Source: Bog-473 sp052148295 (GTDB lineage: Bacteria; Actinomycetota; Acidimicrobiia; Acidimicrobiales; RAAP-2). From it: a stretch of 59,447 nt of DNA. Both the position numbers and the translations under genes were made by a program. The stretch is taken from positions 1 through 59,447 of the forward strand of contig JBKQIP010000176.1 in assembly GCA_052148295.1 (NCBI GenBank), read 5' to 3'. The notes under the pieces were generated by a model. It had not been told where the DNA came from. It searched no databases and worked only from the letters and a program-made list of their open reading frames with translations. Positions within the stretch are counted from its first letter, which is position 1. Every line of letters starts with the position of its first letter. Shown here one piece after another: positions 24,853 to 33,197 of the stretch.

Positions 24853-25145
24853 CGCTCGCCGGCGCGCCCGCCGGCGCGGCCCCTCCGGAACCCCAAGCCG
24901 TCATCGCGCGGCGGCGACCTCGGGGAAGGCCCGGCCGGGGCGCAACGGCACCCGCTCGTCTCCCGCCCCGACGCCGCCGTCAGCGATCTCCCGGCGCCGG
25001 CAGGTGACGCCGGAGTCGGGGGGTTGCCCGATCCCCGCCCACACGCCCACGCGCATCATCGGCGGCGCGGCTGGGTAGGGTACCTGGAACAGACATCTGG
25101 GGGCCCCGCCCCCGGCTCCGTCCAGGCGGCGAAGGGAACGATCTG
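24853..25145. other. Intergenic region before egtB
   Basis: 293 bases with no gene that I can support. A possible -10 TAGGGT sits in GGGTAGGGTACC near 25074. The ribosome site of egtB is GAAGGGA. Confidence 0.4.
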
Positions 25146-26411
25146 ATGTCGGAGGACAGCGCGCTGACCACGCCACAGGATCTCGCCCGCGCCTACGCCG
25201 CGGTGCGCGCCACCACCGAACGACTGGCCGCGCCGTTGAGTGCCGAGGACCAGACGGTGCAATCGATGCCCGACGTCAGCCCGACCAAATGGCATCGCGC
25301 CCATACGACCTGGTTCTTCGAGACCTTCATTCTGGGCCCCCACGAGCCGGGCTACCGCCCGTTCAACGACGACTTCGCCTACATCTTCAACTCGTACTAC
25401 GAGGCGCTGGGTGATCGGCACCCCCGCAGCGAGCGGGGGCTGATCTCACGCCCGGGCATCGACGACATCGCCCGCTACCGGCAAGCCGTCGATCGGGACA
25501 TGGACGCGTTCCTCCGCCAGGAGCGGGAGCCGGTCGTGCCCCAGCTGGTCACGCTCGGGCTCCACCATGAGCAGCAGCATCAGGAGCTGCTGCTCATGGA
25601 CATCAAGCACGTTCTCTCGCGCAACCCGCTCAGACCGATCTACCTGCCGGGGCCCGGCCCCGGCACCACGAAGACCGGGGTTCCCAAGGCCGGCTGGATC
25701 GAGCACGACGGCGGGACCACCGAGATCGGCCACGACGGGCGGGGCTTCGGCTTCGACAACGAGTTCCCGCGTCACCGGGTGCACCTGAGCCCCTTCGCCC
25801 TGGCCGACCGACCCGTCACCTGCGGTGAGTGGTTGTCCTTCATGGAAGACGGCGGCTACGGGCGCCCCGAGTTCTGGCTGTCGGACGGGTGGGCCGTGGT
25901 CATGGCCCAGGACTGGCGGGCCCCCCTGTACTGGTTCCCCGATCCGGAGGGGTCCGGGCGCTGGAACCAGTTCACCCTCTCGGGCCCACGGCCGGTGGAT
26001 CCCGACGAGCCGGTCTGCCACGTCAGCTACTACGAGGCGGATGCCTACGCGCACTGGACGGGCATGCGGCTCCCGACCGAGGCCGAGTGGGAGTGGGTGG
26101 CCGCCCGCCATGCCGCCGGCGACAACGTCCTCGGTGACGCAGCGCCGCACCCGCGTCCGGCCGTCTCGACCAACGCCCTGCTGGGCGACGTGTGGGAGTG
26201 GACCTCCAGTGCCTACACGCCGTACCCGGGCTTCCGGGCGGCCCCCGGCGCCGTCGGCGAGTACAACGGCAAGTTCATGGTGAGCCAGTACGTGCTCCGC
26301 GGCGGTTGCTGCGCCACTCCCCCGGGCCATGCCCGCGTCACCTATCGCAACTTCTTCCCGCCGGGGGCCCGCTGGGCCTTCAGCGGCCTCCGGCTGGCCC
26401 AGGATCCCTGA
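25146..26411 (+). CDS. egtB: Ergothioneine sulfoxide synthase EgtB
   Basis: 421-residue non-haem iron enzyme that joins hercynine to a cysteine-containing thiol to form the hercynyl-cysteine sulfoxide of ergothioneine synthesis. The N-terminal DinB-like domain has the iron ligands: the histidine of KWHRAH at about 50 and the H-x-x-x-H-x-E motif HEQQHQE at 141-147. The C-terminal FGE-sulfatase-like domain has CHVSYYEADAYAHW, LPTEAEWEW and ends EYNGKFMVSQYVLRGG then VTYRNFFPPGARW. That ending resembles the egtBD-type enzymes of proteobacteria and cyanobacteria more than the mycobacterial form. egtD follows after 6 bases. Confidence 0.93.
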   Translation: MSEDSALTTPQDLARAYAAVRATTERLAAPLSAEDQTVQSMPDVSPTKWHRAHTTWFFETFILGPHEPGYRPFNDDFAYIFNSYYEALGDRHPRSERGLISRPGIDDIARYRQAVDRDMDAFLRQEREPVVPQLVTLGLHHEQQHQELLLMDIKHVLSRNPLRPIYLPGPGPGTTKTGVPKAGWIEHDGGTTEIGHDGRGFGFDNEFPRHRVHLSPFALADRPVTCGEWLSFMEDGGYGRPEFWLSDGWAVVMAQDWRAPLYWFPDPEGSGRWNQFTLSGPRPVDPDEPVCHVSYYEADAYAHWTGMRLPTEAEWEWVAARHAAGDNVLGDAAPHPRPAVSTNALLGDVWEWTSSAYTPYPGFRAAPGAVGEYNGKFMVSQYVLRGGCCATPPGHARVTYRNFFPPGARWAFSGLRLAQDP

Positions 26412-26417
26412 TCGACC

Positions 26418-27389
26418 GTGGCCTACACCATCAGCGTCCATCTCACCCCCGACGAGGTGCGCCAGCGCATGCGCGAGGACGCGCTGGCCGGGTTGCGCGC
26501 CGCCGAGAAGTCGATCCCGCCGGTCTGGTTCTACGACGAGCGTGGCAGTCAGCTCTTCGAGGAGATCACCCGGCTCCCCGAGTACTACCCCACGCGGGCC
26601 GAACGCCACCTGCTCGAGCAGCATGCGCTGACCATTGCCGAACAGTCGAAGGCCGACACCCTGGTCGAGCTGGGTGCCGGGGCCTGCGACAAGACACGCG
26701 TCCTCCTCAGTGCGCTGCAGCAAGCGGGGACCCTGGCCCGTTACGTGCCGTTCGACGTGAGCGACGAGTTCCTGCGCGGAGCGGCGTCGAGCCTCTCGAG
26801 TGAGTACGAGCCGCTGGCCGTGCATCTGGTGATCGGCGACTTTCACGAGCATCTCACCGAGATCCCGACGGAAGGCCGGCGGATGATCGCCTTCCTGGGG
26901 GGGACCATCGGCAACTTCGACCCGTCCCAGCGGGCCCGCTTCCTCTTCGATCTCAACTGCATCATGTCGAGCGACGACTCGCTCCTTCTCGGCACCGATC
27001 TGGTCAAGGACCGCGGCCGGCTGGTGGCGGCCTACGACGATGCCCGCGGCGTGACCGCCGACTTCAACAAGAACGTGCTCCACGTGCTCAATGCACAGCT
27101 CGGGGGCGACTTCGATCTGGAGCAGTTCAGCCACGTGGCCCGCTGGAACGAGGAGGAGCAGTGGATCGAGATGCGGCTCCAGGCCAATGAGGACACGGCG
27201 GTCACCCTGGAGGGAGCCGGTTTCCGGGTCGAGTTCGCACGGGGCGAGGAGCTGCTCACCGAGATCAGCGCCAAGTTCACCCCCGAACGCGTCGCCGACG
27301 AGCTCGGTTCGGCCGGCTTCGTGATCGACGGCTCCTGGGGCGCCGCCGAGGGGGAGTTCCTCCTCACCCTGGCTCACCCCTTCTGTTGA
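26418..27389 (+). CDS. egtD: L-histidine N(alpha)-methyltransferase EgtD
   Basis: 323-residue SAM-dependent enzyme making hercynine (trimethyl-histidine), the first step of ergothioneine synthesis. It has the N-terminal FYDERGSQLFEEITRLPEYY, the SAM motif VELGAGACDKTRVLL, the FLGGTIGNF motif and the C-terminal EISAKFTPE segment, at normal length. The GTG start lies 6 bases after egtB, so the two form an operon in the order B-D. No egtA, egtC or egtE lies in the window; the sulfur donor and the final lyase must come from elsewhere. Confidence 0.95.
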   Translation: MAYTISVHLTPDEVRQRMREDALAGLRAAEKSIPPVWFYDERGSQLFEEITRLPEYYPTRAERHLLEQHALTIAEQSKADTLVELGAGACDKTRVLLSALQQAGTLARYVPFDVSDEFLRGAASSLSSEYEPLAVHLVIGDFHEHLTEIPTEGRRMIAFLGGTIGNFDPSQRARFLFDLNCIMSSDDSLLLGTDLVKDRGRLVAAYDDARGVTADFNKNVLHVLNAQLGGDFDLEQFSHVARWNEEEQWIEMRLQANEDTAVTLEGAGFRVEFARGEELLTEISAKFTPERVADELGSAGFVIDGSWGAAEGEFLLTLAHPFC

Positions 27390-27437
27390 ACCCCCGCCGG
27401 AACCCCCGCCGAACGCCCGCCGGAGCGCCGCCGCCGC

Positions 27438-30140
27438 TCAGGCTGGAGGCAGGGTGCGCCCGCGGCGGCGCCGGGCCGCCGTCCACAGCGCCACCGCCGC
27501 CAGCACGACGAGGAGGAGCGCAGCGACCGCAGTGAGCGCAACGGCCACGTCGAAGTGGGCCGGGCGGTAGCGGAAGGTCACCACGTCGTCACCCCGGGGG
27601 AGGTGCACCTGCTGGACCAGGCCATAGGCGGTGAGGGGCACCGTGCGCGCCGGCGCCCCGTCGACCGAGACGGTGGCACGCCAGCCGGCGTCCTCGGCCA
27701 CGTCACGCACGAGGGCGAGCGGGCCGGCCGCCCGCACCCGGACGGTCTCGGCGTTGGCGCCGGAGGAGACCACCTCGATGCCGGGCGCCGGTTGTCCCCG
27801 TGCCGTGACGGCCCGCAGCGGCGCCGGTGGGGTGTGGCGCACGAAGAGCGTCTCCCCCTCCACCGAACCCTGCTGCCGCCAACCGCCCGGTTGGACGGCG
27901 GCCGAGAGGGAGCCGTTCAAGGCGTAGGCGCGCTGGTCCACGGTGACCACGGCCTGGTGGACGGGGATGCGACCCGACGTCACCTGCACCGCCAGCCCGT
28001 CGGCTTCACCCGGTGGCAGTGTCCCGGTGACGCTGCGGGTGCCGGGGACCGTGGCTACGGGCCGTCCCCACGTCACCGTGCCCCGGGCGCCGAAGGTACC
28101 GAAGCGCACGGCGGCGGCGGTGGCCCCCGAGGAGAACACCAGGGAGGCGGCGGTGGGGACCAGCGATTGCCCGAAGAACCAGGTCCCCACCTGGCCGCGC
28201 GAGAGCGCCGCCCGGGGCGCCGGGTAGTAGGTGGAGGCCCGGTTCTCGTAGCTGGCCCGCGTGCCCTTGGGCAGGACCGGATCGCGGCCCGGCCCCTGCG
28301 ACTCCGGCTGCACCGCGGCCAGGTCGGTGGGCCGGGAGGCCAACGGCAGCATGAAGTACTCGGGCACGGTGAGGATGTCCTGGAGATCGAGGTCGTCGAG
28401 TGTCCCCGAGGCCAGCTCGGCCACGTTGAACTGCCCCACCGTGTGCGCCTGGGTGACCTGGCCGTAGTTCCCGTTCACGATGGACGAGTAGCCGCCCACT
28501 GACGGCAGGTCGGCCAGGATGTTGTCATCGGGGAGACCGTTGCTGCCGAGGAGACCGAGGCCGTACTGCTGGGGGTCGTAGACCACGAAGCGCCCGCCGG
28601 GTGCCAGGTGGGCGGCGACGTAGTTCTCGATCGGGGTCGTGCCCGCCACCAGGTCGTTGGGTGGCGGGGTGACCAGCTGGCTCGTGGCGGCCATCAGCCC
28701 GATGTCGACCAGGACGAACAGCGACATGAGGGGGACCCACCGCCGGTCGGCCAGGACGGGCCGCAACCAGACGATGACCCAGGCCACCAGGCAGAACCCG
28801 AGGGCGATGACGGTGGCCTCGCGCACGGTGTGCACGGTCGCGGACGACGGCGAGGCCCCGGCCACCGAGGTGATGAGCCCGTTCGGATCGAAAAGGGCCA
28901 GGCCGGCCAGGACCACCACGATGGCCGCCGGGACGGCCGCGGTCCAGCGGTCGACCCTGACATAGGGATCGGGCGACTCCCGACCGCGGTCGATCCATCC
29001 GGCGAAGAGCACGCACACGACCACCGAGAAGTCGATCATGTTGCGGCTCTGCAGGCGCTGGTGCCCGTAGAGGGGGATCTCGTTGAAGAGGTGCTCAAGC
29101 GGCGTATTCCCCCCCAGGGCGAGGAGCACGCCGAGCAGCCCCACCAGGTACCAGGTGCGGCGCTCGCGGGGCGCCAACCGCGAGGGCCAGGCCGGGATCC
29201 ACAGGACCAGCAGGGCGACGATCGGCAGGATCCCCAGGTAGATCCCCACCTCGGGCAGGTTGTAGCCCGAGAAGAACCGCGCCTCGCCGAGGTGCCCGTA
29301 GCCCCCGAAGAGGTAGGGCACCAACGAGAGCAGGCCGTCGACCGGCGGATAGCTTCCGGCCGACGCGAAACTGGACCCCACACCGGAGCGTTGCGAGCTG
29401 GCGATGAACGAGAGCCCGGGCAACCACTGGATCGCCGCCAGGGAGAGAGCCAGCACCGCGCCGGCCCCGCCCCGGCTGAGCACGCGCCACCAACGATCGC
29501 GGTCGAGCCCGGCCGACAGGGCGGCGTAGGCGAAGACGAGGATGGCCTCGTCGAGCATGGCCTCGGGTGCCCCGCCCAGGATCACCAGGGCGAAGCCCAC
29601 ACCGAGGAGGACGGACCAGCGCCAGCGCCCGTCGCGGACGATGTGAAGGGTGGCCAGGAGCATCCAGGGGATGGCCACGAACCCCTCGGTCATGTCCACG
29701 TGGTTGACCTGGCTCAGCACCGTCCCCGAGAAGGAGAAGGTGAGCGCCGCCAGCAGGCAGGCGACCGTCGAGAGCGCCAGGGCACGCAGGAAGACGTACA
29801 TGCCGACGCCGATGGCGGCGAAGAGGACGACCTCGGTGGCGATCCAGGCGGCGCGGTCCGGGAGGATCACGAAGAGCCCGATCAGCGGGTAGGCGGCCCC
29901 GGCGTTGAAGCCGGCCAGCAGGGGGGAGCCGCTGAAGATGTACGGGTCCCACAGCGGGAGCTGGCCGTGGCGCAGCAGGGAGCCGGTCAGGACCCGCAGC
30001 GGGTAGTTCTGCTGGACGTTGTCGCCGCTCATCAACAGGTGCCCACCCAAGAGGTCGGGCAGGACGAAGATGGCCGCCGGCAGGGCGATCAGGACGACAT
30101 AGGGCCACAGCGGTCCCAGTCGGGCCCGAATGCGATTCAC
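27438..30140 (-). CDS. YfhO-family multi-pass membrane protein (GT-C-like)
   Basis: 900 residues. About 13 membrane helices occupy residues 10-560, with the family's extracytoplasmic motif SGDNVQQNYPLR at 38-49 followed by GQLPLWDPYIFSGSP. A 300-residue, mostly beta extracellular region and a final anchor helix near 870 follow. YfhO of Bacillus glycosylates lipoteichoic acid; relatives are thought to use undecaprenyl-phosphate sugars. It starts 75 bases downstream of sqdB on the same strand, so a shared transcript is likely. The sugar and acceptor are unknown. Confidence 0.82.
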   Translation of the reverse strand: MNRIRARLGPLWPYVVLIALPAAIFVLPDLLGGHLLMSGDNVQQNYPLRVLTGSLLRHGQLPLWDPYIFSGSPLLAGFNAGAAYPLIGLFVILPDRAAWIATEVVLFAAIGVGMYVFLRALALSTVACLLAALTFSFSGTVLSQVNHVDMTEGFVAIPWMLLATLHIVRDGRWRWSVLLGVGFALVILGGAPEAMLDEAILVFAYAALSAGLDRDRWWRVLSRGGAGAVLALSLAAIQWLPGLSFIASSQRSGVGSSFASAGSYPPVDGLLSLVPYLFGGYGHLGEARFFSGYNLPEVGIYLGILPIVALLVLWIPAWPSRLAPRERRTWYLVGLLGVLLALGGNTPLEHLFNEIPLYGHQRLQSRNMIDFSVVVCVLFAGWIDRGRESPDPYVRVDRWTAAVPAAIVVVLAGLALFDPNGLITSVAGASPSSATVHTVREATVIALGFCLVAWVIVWLRPVLADRRWVPLMSLFVLVDIGLMAATSQLVTPPPNDLVAGTTPIENYVAAHLAPGGRFVVYDPQQYGLGLLGSNGLPDDNILADLPSVGGYSSIVNGNYGQVTQAHTVGQFNVAELASGTLDDLDLQDILTVPEYFMLPLASRPTDLAAVQPESQGPGRDPVLPKGTRASYENRASTYYPAPRAALSRGQVGTWFFGQSLVPTAASLVFSSGATAAAVRFGTFGARGTVTWGRPVATVPGTRSVTGTLPPGEADGLAVQVTSGRIPVHQAVVTVDQRAYALNGSLSAAVQPGGWRQQGSVEGETLFVRHTPPAPLRAVTARGQPAPGIEVVSSGANAETVRVRAAGPLALVRDVAEDAGWRATVSVDGAPARTVPLTAYGLVQQVHLPRGDDVVTFRYRPAHFDVAVALTAVAALLLVVLAAVALWTAARRRRGRTLPPA

Positions 30141-30215
30141 GTAGGAAGAGCAAACACCAGAATCGGGGTCACGTGGGTCTCACCCACGTCCCGTCATCAC
30201 CGCAGGCGACGGGGT

Positions 30216-31421
30216 TCAGGATTGGCTCGGGCTCGACTCGTCCTGCCGGGTCGTCCGTCCCGAGCGGGAGATCTCGCTCGACGTGGTCCGCCACATCACC
30301 CTGGGCGAGAGCGCGGAGTACTCGATGCGATCGACGTGGGCCCGGGCGATGGCCAGGAGGTCGGCCAGGAGCTCGTCGCCCAGGAGGAACGGCAACAGGC
30401 CGAGGTCGAGCAGCTTGGTGTGCGCGGCCCGGTAGTAGTGCTCCTCCAGCTCGACCCGCGGGTCGTCCACGTGCACGATCTTGGCCCCGCCCGCCGCGGC
30501 GGAGACCATGTCGGCCAGCTCTCCCACCGAGAACGACTCGGTGAACTGGTTGAAGACGCGGAACTCTCCGGCGGCGGCCGGGTTGCGTATGGCCAACTCC
30601 ACGCAGGCCAGGGTGTCCCGGATGTCGAGGAAGCCCCGCGTCTGCCCGCCCTTGCCGTAGACCGTCAGCGGTTGCTCGGCCGCCGCCTGGATCACGAAGC
30701 GGTTCAACACGGTGCCGAAGATGCCGTCGTAGTCGAACCGGGTGGCCAGGTCGGGGTGCAGGGTGGTCTCCGGCGTCGACTGGCCGTAGACGACGCCCTG
30801 GTTGAGATCGGTGGCGCGCAAGCCCCAGATGCGGCAGGCGAAGGCGATGTTGTGGCTGTCGTGCACCTTGGAGAGGTGGTAGAAGCTGCCCGGTTGCTTG
30901 GGGAAGGGGAGCACGTCGGTGCGGCCCCGGTGGGTGATCTCGATGTACCCCTCTTCGATGTCGATGTTGGGGGTGCCGTACTCCCCCATCGTCCCCAGCT
31001 TGACCAGGTGGATGGCGGGGTCGATGTCGGCAATGGCGTAGAGCAGGTTGAGGGTGCCCACCACGTTGTTGACTTGCGTGTACACGGCGTGCTTGCGATC
31101 CACCATGGAGTAGGGCGCGCTGCGCTGCTCGGCGAAGTGCACGATGGCGTCGGGTCGGAACCGCCCCACCATGTCGTAGACGAACGCTTCCTCGGTGAGG
31201 TCGCCGATGAAGAGATCGAGCCGGTTGCCCGACACCTCCTCCCATCGCTCCACCCGGCGGTGCAGCGACGCGATGGGGACCAGCGAGTCCACGCCCATCT
31301 CGAGGTCGTAGCTGCGGCGGGCGAAGTTGTCGGCCACGCCGACGGCGTACCCTGCTCGCGACAGGTGCAGCGCCGTGGGCCAGCCCAGATATCCATCCCC
31401 ACCAAGGACAAGAACTTTCAC
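30216..31421 (-). CDS. sqdB: UDP-sulfoquinovose synthase
   Basis: 401-residue SDR-type enzyme closely resembling plant SQD1 and bacterial SqdB, which make UDP-sulfoquinovose from UDP-glucose and sulfite. The NAD motif GGDGYLG is at 7-13, then DNFARR, HFAEQRSAPYSM, the catalytic threonine in KLGTMGEYGTPNIDIEEGYI (T144) and Tyr181/Lys185 in SFYHLSKVHDSHN, near-identical in spacing to SQD1. Later motifs DLNQGVVYG, YGKGGQTRGFLDIRDT and RVFNQFTE are also intact. The GTG at 31421 follows GGAAGG. The usual lipid transferases (SqdX, SqdD) are not in the window; a YfhO-like GT-C gene follows instead. Confidence 0.93.
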   Translation of the reverse strand: MKVLVLGGDGYLGWPTALHLSRAGYAVGVADNFARRSYDLEMGVDSLVPIASLHRRVERWEEVSGNRLDLFIGDLTEEAFVYDMVGRFRPDAIVHFAEQRSAPYSMVDRKHAVYTQVNNVVGTLNLLYAIADIDPAIHLVKLGTMGEYGTPNIDIEEGYIEITHRGRTDVLPFPKQPGSFYHLSKVHDSHNIAFACRIWGLRATDLNQGVVYGQSTPETTLHPDLATRFDYDGIFGTVLNRFVIQAAAEQPLTVYGKGGQTRGFLDIRDTLACVELAIRNPAAAGEFRVFNQFTESFSVGELADMVSAAAGGAKIVHVDDPRVELEEHYYRAAHTKLLDLGLLPFLLGDELLADLLAIARAHVDRIEYSALSPRVMWRTTSSEISRSGRTTRQDESSPSQS

Positions 31422-31679
31422 TTCGCACCTTCCGATTCCATGACGGTCACATTTCGCCTTCGTGACATGAGTATTCTTGTCCCTGACGCTTAGACTCACC
31501 TGGGAACGATATAGAGGAATGTCCCGATCCCCCATGTTCAGACCGCACGCACGAGCAGTGGGCCCCGGCTCGGAGCGCCTGACCTGCATGTTTGCTCCAT
31601 GAAGCACGCCATTGCCGCGCGAATCGGCCCCCGGGCCGTAGGGGACGACAGCGGTACAGGGGAGGAGGGATCCGCCATT
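31422..31679. promoter_or_regulatory. Divergent sqdB / mptB regulatory region
   Basis: 258 bases between divergent starts. The mptB side has a strong GGGGAGGAGGG ribosome site. An AT-rich stretch around 31505-31520 (GATATAGAGGAAT) and the CATGAGTATTCTT segment near 31470 are the best places for promoters, but I could not fit a full -35/-10 pair. A longer mptB reading from 31599 lies within this region. Confidence 0.4.
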
Positions 31680-33194
31680 ATGGCGCAACCCCTGCGCCTG
31701 GGACGGACATCCCTGCTGGGTGCCGTGGCCACCACCTCCATCGTCGTCGGTGCGCTCTACGGGGGGAGCTCCTTCGAGACCCACCTGCCCGGCGCCTGGT
31801 TCTTCGGCATGCCGGGCGGGGCGCTCGGTTCCATGGGCACCGGCAGCAACCACCCGCCGCTGTACGCCGCGTTCGCCGTGTACGGCGGGTTGATCCTCCT
31901 GACCCGGGTCTGGATCGGCTTGCTGCGCCATCTGCGGAGCCACCACGGCGTCCCCATCGGGAGGATCGTGGCCGTGGTGGCGATCTGGGCGCTGCCGCTC
32001 CTGCTCGCCCCACCGCTCTTCAGCCGCGACGTGTACAGCTACGCCGGACAGGGGGAGATGGTGAGCCACCACATCAACCCCTACCTCTACGGCACCGGGG
32101 TGCTCGGTTCCACGCCCTTCAGCAGCATGCCCGACTCGGTCTGGACCAACACGCCCTCGCCCTACGGACCAACCTTCCTGGCCATCGACGGCGGGCTGAC
32201 ACGGCTCTCGGGCCACGAGATCCTGCCCGACATCGTCCTGCTCCGCCTGCTCGAGGTGGCCGGACTCGCCCTGGTCGTCGCGGCCACGCCCACCCTGGCC
32301 CGCGCCCTGCGCCGGGATCCCGCCGAGGCCGTCCTGCTCGGCGCCGGCAGCCCACTGATCCTGATCACGCTCGTCGGCGGCGCCCACAACGACGCCTTGA
32401 TGCTGGGGCTCCTCATGGCGGGGCTGGCCGTGGCCCAGCGCTTCGGGACCATCCCGGGCGTCGTGCTGTGCGCGCTGGCGGCCGGGGTCAAGGCGCCGGC
32501 GGCGCTGGGCATCCTGTTCTTGGGTTGGATGTGGGCGGGACCCGGCGCGTCGTTCCGTCGGCGCGTGGTCCACACCATGGTGGCCGGCGCCATCGGCCTG
32601 GTCACGCTCGAGGCGGTCGTCAAGATCGCCGGCAACGGCTGGGGCTGGCTGGCCAACAGCACGGCGGCCGACAAGTCCTTCACGTTCGTGACCCCGGTCG
32701 GCGCCGTCTCCCGCATGGTCTCGGTGGCGGCGCTGTCGGTGAACGTGCACGTCTCGGCGCTGGACGCGCGCGACGTCCTCGCCGTCGTCGGCCTGCTCGG
32801 CGCCGCGGCGATCGGCGCCTGGCTGCTCCTCCGGGCTCCCCTCGACGGCCTGGTCCGCAACCTCGGCCTGACGCTGCTGGTCCTCGCCCTCCTGGGCCCG
32901 ATCCTGTGGGCCTGGTATGTGACGTGGGGCGTCATCGTCCTCGCCCCCGTCGCGGCGGGCCGGCTCCGCACCGCCCTCATCGTCCTCGCCACCTTCGAGG
33001 TCTTCGCCGGCGCCACGTCGGTGGTGGGCATGCTCGAGACGATGTACCGCGCCGGTCCCGTCCCGGACGTGGCCTTCGTGCTGGCGCTGGTGGCCATGAT
33101 CATCGTGCCCCTGGGCCAACTGCGCGGGCAACGCCCGGCCGACGCCCCGCCCGGGGCGGGGCGGAGCCGACCCTTGGCGGAATTGCGTGCCTAA
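31680..33194 (+). CDS. mptB: Polyprenol-phosphomannose-dependent alpha-1,6-mannosyltransferase, MptB-like
   Basis: 504-residue GT-C membrane protein with about 12 helices. The first long loop after helix 3 shows LFSRDVYSYAGQGEMVSHHI followed by PYLYG and TPSPYGPTFL, the signature of the MptA/MptB family, which extends the alpha-1,6-mannan core of lipomannan using polyprenyl-phosphate-mannose. The start at 31680 is chosen for its GGAGGAGGG site; an in-frame ATG at 31599 would add 27 residues that do not look like family sequence. It ends 3 bases before the convergent thioredoxin-like gene. Confidence 0.85.
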   Translation: MAQPLRLGRTSLLGAVATTSIVVGALYGGSSFETHLPGAWFFGMPGGALGSMGTGSNHPPLYAAFAVYGGLILLTRVWIGLLRHLRSHHGVPIGRIVAVVAIWALPLLLAPPLFSRDVYSYAGQGEMVSHHINPYLYGTGVLGSTPFSSMPDSVWTNTPSPYGPTFLAIDGGLTRLSGHEILPDIVLLRLLEVAGLALVVAATPTLARALRRDPAEAVLLGAGSPLILITLVGGAHNDALMLGLLMAGLAVAQRFGTIPGVVLCALAAGVKAPAALGILFLGWMWAGPGASFRRRVVHTMVAGAIGLVTLEAVVKIAGNGWGWLANSTAADKSFTFVTPVGAVSRMVSVAALSVNVHVSALDARDVLAVVGLLGAAAIGAWLLLRAPLDGLVRNLGLTLLVLALLGPILWAWYVTWGVIVLAPVAAGRLRTALIVLATFEVFAGATSVVGMLETMYRAGPVPDVAFVLALVAMIIVPLGQLRGQRPADAPPGAGRSRPLAELRA

Positions 33195-33197
33195 CGG

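Noticed and set aside
25146..26411. Formylglycine-generating enzyme for the sulfatase-like gene
   Set aside because: The FGE-like fold is only the C-terminal half; the DinB-like iron-binding domain and the adjacent egtD make it EgtB.
28608..31493. 961-residue plus-strand frame opposite YfhO and sqdB
   Set aside because: His/Asp/Gln/Gly-rich antisense frame with no domain; both minus-strand genes are well supported.
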